Of a stretch of 64,000 nucleotides of DNA, positions 60,815 to 64,000 are shown piece after piece (the stretch's first letter is position 1; every line of letters starts with the position of its first letter). Source of the stretch: Falsochrobactrum tianjinense. GTDB taxonomy: Bacteria; Pseudomonadota; Alphaproteobacteria; Rhizobiales; Rhizobiaceae. The stretch is taken from positions 425,007 through 489,006 of the forward strand of contig NZ_JAHRVA010000002.1 of the NCBI RefSeq assembly GCF_019100495.1, in the 5' to 3' direction. Made by a program: the position numbers and the translations under genes. The notes beneath the pieces are model-generated. The model did no database searches. It was not told where the DNA came from and saw only the letters and a list, made by a program, of their open reading frames with translations.

Positions 60815-61758
60815 TGAGCCTCCTGTGCATTCTTCCCTTTGCCTCGTCCCTGTTTGCTGCTTGCACTATGCAGCCGCTCGCGGTCGGCTATGTGGAAGGC
60901 GAATTCGTACAGCTTGCTCCGCTTGAGGTCGCGCAGGTGCGCTCAGTGGTGGTGAGACGTGGCGACCGGGTGGAAGCAGGAAAGCCGGTCGCGGGCACCG
61001 AGGACGTGGACGCGAAGATTGCGGTCGCGCAGGCTGAAGCCACGCTGGCGCAGGCCAGAGCGCAACTGGCCAATCTGCAAGTCGGTAAACGCCCTGACGA
61101 GATCGCGGTTCTGGAAGCGGAAGTCCGCACGGCCCAGGCTCAAGCGCGTGATGCGCGCCGCACGCTTGCGCGCACGCGCGACCTTGCCAAGCGCGGCGTG
61201 ATGACCGAGGCACAGCTCGACGATGCCGCAACAAAAGTGGAACTGGCCGAAGCCGCTATCGGCCAGAGCACGGCTAATCTGGCAGTGGGGCGCCTACCTG
61301 CTCGCCCCGAGGAAATCAACGCTGCCGAAAATGCGGTAAAGAGTGCGCAAGCCCAGCTTGATGCGGCGCGCTGGCATCTTGCCAAACGGGTGATCGAAGC
61401 GCCTGCTACAGGCCGGATAACCGACATCATTCGCAACCCCGGCGATATTGCCGGACCATCCGCGCCTATCCTCACCATGCTGCCGGACGGTGCGGTAAAA
61501 CTGAAAATCTATATACCGCAAGACAGGTTCTCATCCGTCAAGGTGGGTGGGTTGCTGTCGGTGCGTTGCGATGGGTGCCCGCCGGGCCTTCAGGCGCGCG
61601 TGAGCTATGTTTCGCCCGATCCTGAATTCACACCGCCTGTCATTTATTCACTCGAAACCCGCCAGAAGCTGGTCTATCTCGTTGAGGCGCGTCCCCTCGA
61701 TCCATCATCCCCTCTACAGCCCGGCCAGATCGTCGATGTCGATCTGGAGGCGAAATAA
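60814..61758 (+). CDS. HlyD/YbhG-type membrane fusion protein
   Basis: A 314-residue periplasmic adaptor for the exporter encoded next. The N-terminal hydrophobic stretch ends in LFAAC, a possible though imperfect lipobox. A biotinyl-lipoyl-like hairpin (VRSVVVRRGDRVEAGKPVAG near 44-63) is split by a long coiled coil (about 70-190, rich in AQAEATLAQARAQLANLQ). The beta-barrel follows (ITDIIRNPGDIAGPSAPILT, then VKLKIYIPQDRFSSVKVGG). It starts one base inside the tetR stop (TAATG) with GGGAG upstream. Confidence 0.88.
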   Translation: MSLLCILPFASSLFAACTMQPLAVGYVEGEFVQLAPLEVAQVRSVVVRRGDRVEAGKPVAGTEDVDAKIAVAQAEATLAQARAQLANLQVGKRPDEIAVLEAEVRTAQAQARDARRTLARTRDLAKRGVMTEAQLDDAATKVELAEAAIGQSTANLAVGRLPARPEEINAAENAVKSAQAQLDAARWHLAKRVIEAPATGRITDIIRNPGDIAGPSAPILTMLPDGAVKLKIYIPQDRFSSVKVGGLLSVRCDGCPPGLQARVSYVSPDPEFTPPVIYSLETRQKLVYLVEARPLDPSSPLQPGQIVDVDLEAK

Positions 61759-61771
61759 GCGGGAGGTTGCC

Positions 61772-62707
61772 GTGCCCAACGTAATCGATGTGAGCGGACT
61801 CGTAAAACGTTTCGGCAAGGCCACGGTTGTCGATCATGTGAGTATGTCGGTGGCAGAAGGTGAGATTGTCGGCTTTCTGGGGCCGAACGGGTCAGGCAAG
61901 ACCACAACCATCCGCATGATGTGCGGGCTGCTGACGCCGGACGAGGGCGAAGGGCAGGTTCTCGGCTACGACCTCAGGACGCAAGGCGGCAAGATCAAGC
62001 GCGAGGTCGGCTATATGACCCAGCGTTTTTCATTCTACGAAGATCTGACCATTGCCGAGAATCTGGAATTTGTCGCCCGGCTTTATCAGTTGAAGCCAGC
62101 TAAAGAGCATGTGGCCCGTACCCTGGATGATCTTGGATTGACCTCGCGCAGTAACCAGCTTGCCGGTACCCTTTCAGGTGGCTGGAAGCAGCGTTTGGCA
62201 TTGGCTGCATGCATCATGCACAAGCCGAAACTTTTATTGCTTGACGAGCCGACTGCCGGTGTCGATCCCAAGGCACGGCGTGATTTCTGGGATGAAATCC
62301 ACCACCTTGCCGATGGCGGCCTGACGGTTCTGGTCTCGACCCATTACATGGATGAGGCTGAGCGCTGCCATCGCATCAGCTACATTTCCTATGGCAAGCT
62401 TTTGGCCACAGGAACGGTCAGCGAAGTTATCGAGCGCGCCGGGCTTACGACCTTTGTCGTCAGCGGGCAACGGCTTGGCGATATTGCGCGCGAACTGGAA
62501 GACGAACCCGGCGTTGATCAGGTCGCCCCTTTCGGCGCGACACTGCATGTCGTTGGCTCCGACAAGGCCAAGCTCGAAGCTGCCTTGACCAAGATAAGGC
62601 ATCGCGACGGAGTGTCCGCTGAAGCAGGCGAAACCAGTCTGGAGGATGTCTTTATCCAGTTTATGGCCAATTCACAGGATAATATGTCGAAAGGCGGCAA
62701 ACCATGA
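61772..62707 (+). CDS. ABC-2 exporter ATPase
   Basis: A 311-residue single ATPase domain. Walker A is GPNGSGKTT near residues 38-46, signature LSGGWKQRLALAACI near 137-151, Walker B LLLLDEPTAGVDPKARR near 156-172, and the H-loop in VSTHYMDEAERC near 194. GTG at 61772, 13 bases after the hlyD stop with GGGAGG upstream, is the start; an upstream ATG frame overlaps hlyD. SGGWKQR replaces SGGQxQR, as in YbhF/DrrA-type exporters. It pairs with the single permease downstream. Confidence 0.92.
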   Translation: MPNVIDVSGLVKRFGKATVVDHVSMSVAEGEIVGFLGPNGSGKTTTIRMMCGLLTPDEGEGQVLGYDLRTQGGKIKREVGYMTQRFSFYEDLTIAENLEFVARLYQLKPAKEHVARTLDDLGLTSRSNQLAGTLSGGWKQRLALAACIMHKPKLLLLDEPTAGVDPKARRDFWDEIHHLADGGLTVLVSTHYMDEAERCHRISYISYGKLLATGTVSEVIERAGLTTFVVSGQRLGDIARELEDEPGVDQVAPFGATLHVVGSDKAKLEAALTKIRHRDGVSAEAGETSLEDVFIQFMANSQDNMSKGGKP

Positions 62708-63843
62708 GGGGCGGCTGGTTCTCTTTCGCGCGTCTGGGCGCCATATTGACGAAGGAATTCATCCAGATGCGGCGTGATCGCGTCACCTTTGCCATGATGC
62801 TCGTGGTACCGCTGATGCAATTGCTCCTGTTCGGCTTTGCGATCAACAACGATCCGAAAAACCTGCCGACCGCTTTGGTCGCCACCGGCAACGATCACTA
62901 TACGCGCGCTGTGATTTCGGCGCTAGAAACAACGGGTTACTATCGTTTTGATCATGTGGTGCGCAGCGCGGCTGAGGCCGAAGCTCTCATCGCCAGCGGG
63001 GCTGTTTCATTTGTCGTAACTATTCCTTCCGATTTTGCCCGGCGCGTTGATGCAGGCGATGCGCCACAAATCCTCATCGAAGCCGACGCCACCGATCCGT
63101 CGGTAGCGAGCGGCGCGATTTCGACGCTCGGAACGCTCGCCAGTCAGGCGCTTTTGCGGGAACAGGGCAAGCAGGCAGAGGCGCGGGATGCAGCCCGAAG
63201 CCAGTTGCAGGTCGTCGTGCACCGTCGTTACAATCCGGAAGGCGTGTCGCAATACAATATCGTTCCGGGCCTGCTGGGTGTGATATTGCAGATGACCATG
63301 GTAATGATGACCGCAATGGCGCTGACCCGCGAGATCGAGCGCGGCACCATGGAAAATCTGCTCGCCATGCCCGCTTCACCAGCCGAAATCATGCTGGGCA
63401 AGGTCCTGCCATTTCTGGTGGTCGGCGCAGTGCAGGTGGCGGTGGTTCTCGTTGCTGCAAAGCTTCTGTTCGGCATACCCTTCGTCGGCTCGTTGACAGT
63501 ATTACTAACCTGCGTGCTGATCTTCGTCCTGTCGCTGGTACTGCTGGGTTATACGATCTCGACGGTTTCTAGGACGCAGATGCAGGCCATGCAGCTCACC
63601 TTCTTTTTCTTTCTGCCTTCGCTGATGCTATCGGGCTTCATGTTCCCATTTCTGGGAATGCCGAGCTGGGCGCAGGCTCTGGGCGAGATTTTTCCCCTCA
63701 CCTATTTCTTACGTATCGTTCGATCGGTGATGCTGAAAGGGGCGGGACTATCCGACATAGCGGGCGAGGTCTACGCGCTCATATTCTTTGTGTTGCTTTT
63801 TGCGTCGCTGGCGCTTCTGCGATTCCGCCGCACGCTTGATTGA
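62704..63843 (+). CDS. ABC-2 exporter permease (YbhS/YbhR family)
   Basis: A 379-residue membrane protein with one N-terminal helix (RDRVTFAMMLVVPLMQLLLF near residues 20-39), a large periplasmic domain (about 45-170), and five C-terminal helices. The ABC-2 motif is TREIERGTMENLLAMPASPA near 208-227. It ends near FPLTYFLRIVRSVMLKGAG. E. coli ybhGFSR has two such permeases; only one is seen here before a terminator, so it may function as a homodimer. It overlaps the ATPase stop by ATGA. The cargo is unknown; homologues export toxic compounds or cations. Confidence 0.92.
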   Translation: MRGGWFSFARLGAILTKEFIQMRRDRVTFAMMLVVPLMQLLLFGFAINNDPKNLPTALVATGNDHYTRAVISALETTGYYRFDHVVRSAAEAEALIASGAVSFVVTIPSDFARRVDAGDAPQILIEADATDPSVASGAISTLGTLASQALLREQGKQAEARDAARSQLQVVVHRRYNPEGVSQYNIVPGLLGVILQMTMVMMTAMALTREIERGTMENLLAMPASPAEIMLGKVLPFLVVGAVQVAVVLVAAKLLFGIPFVGSLTVLLTCVLIFVLSLVLLGYTISTVSRTQMQAMQLTFFFFLPSLMLSGFMFPFLGMPSWAQALGEIFPLTYFLRIVRSVMLKGAGLSDIAGEVYALIFFVLLFASLALLRFRRTLD

Positions 63844-63908
63844 GCGCACCGAACACTTCAATGCACTGCCACCAATGATGGTGGCAGCGTTGACCGAAGC
63901 GCTCAACA

Positions 63909-63940
63909 AAAAAGCCCCAGACTTCGGTCTGGGGCTTTTT
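63909..63940. terminator. Strong bidirectional terminator
   Basis: AAAAAGCCCCAGAC and GTCTGGGGCTTTTT form a perfect 14-bp stem with a TTCG tetraloop. A/T-runs within the arms allow termination of the exporter operon (plus) and of the initiator tRNA unit (minus). Confidence 0.95.
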
Positions 63941-63962
63941 ATTTGATATAGCATTTATTTTT

Positions 63963-64000
63963 TGGTTGCGGGGGCAGGATTTGAACCTGCGGCCTTCAGG
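63963..64000 (-). tRNA. Initiator tRNA-Met (CAT), 3' part, cut by the window end
   Basis: On the minus strand the 3' half reads CCTGAAGG, a T-arm GCAGG TTCAAAT CCTGC, and the acceptor strand CCCCGCA-A-CCA with encoded CCA. This matches the 3' half of bacterial initiator tRNA (compare E. coli CCCGAAGG, TTCAAAT, CCCCGCAACCA). The anticodon itself lies beyond the window, so identity is inferred. Confidence 0.82.

Noticed and set aside
1..64000. Insertion sequences, prophage, CRISPR arrays, toxin-antitoxin or defence systems
   Set aside because: No transposase, integrase, Cas, phage structural or defence genes, and no regularly spaced repeats were seen.

Overview
The window looks like a chromosome or chromid segment from an alphaproteobacterium of the order Hyphomicrobiales, most likely the Brucella/Ochrobactrum group. 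The reasons are the moderately high GC content, the large share of ABC and TRAP uptake systems, the C-terminally extended bS21, the alphaproteobacterial ectoine-catabolic gene set and a short copy of a Brucellaceae-like intergenic repeat. This assignment is inferred from gene content and style; no database was searched. Coding density is high and I saw no prophage, insertion sequence or CRISPR array.

Layout: (1) 0-5.2 kb, minus strand: a complete peptide-type ABC importer. (2) 5.4-7 kb: a VOC-fold protein and an NAD(P)H-dependent FMN reductase. (3) 7.0-10.6 kb: an AT-rich leader and a large autotransporter. (4) 10.6-11.8 kb: rpsU (TTG start), a small unknown protein and a cold-shock protein. 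(5) 12-20.9 kb: an RpiR regulator facing a run of N-formylglutamate amidohydrolase-like enzyme, TRAP transporter, glutamine-synthetase-like ligase, aldehyde dehydrogenase and iron alcohol dehydrogenase. This resembles a gamma-glutamylated amino-alcohol pathway. (6) 21-26 kb: two EamA-type exporters, a MocR regulator, a DapA-family lyase/synthase and a DUF922 protein. (7) 26.2-33.6 kb: a second peptide-type ABC importer joined to a homocysteine S-methyltransferase-like enzyme, then a convergent M20 amidohydrolase. (8) 33.8-37.8 kb: otsB - GH15 hydrolase - otsA, for trehalose. (9) 38-47.2 kb: a sugar-acid locus (DenD-like dehydrogenase, beta-hydroxyacid dehydrogenase, IlvD/Edd dehydratase, GntR regulator, enolase-superfamily enzyme, TRAP transporter). 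(10) 47.4-59.9 kb: an ectoine/5-hydroxyectoine uptake and degradation locus (doeD, doeC, doeX; eutB, eutC, doeA, doeB; ehuBCDA; enuR) with no eutA. (11) 60-64 kb: a TetR-controlled ABC-2 exporter, a strong terminator, and the 3' end of an initiator tRNA at the window edge.

In most of these loci an importer sits beside the enzymes expected to use its cargo. Solute-binding-protein genes are repeatedly followed by an intercistronic hairpin, which would favour more binding protein than membrane subunits. Several regulators have visible candidate operators: a 22-bp palindrome in front of tetR, dyad and half-sites around doeC/doeX/eutB, and inverted plus direct repeats in front of the MocR gene. 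The strongest candidate for an undescribed system is region 5. The pathways proposed for regions 5, 7 and 9 are inferences from gene order and family, not demonstrated functions.
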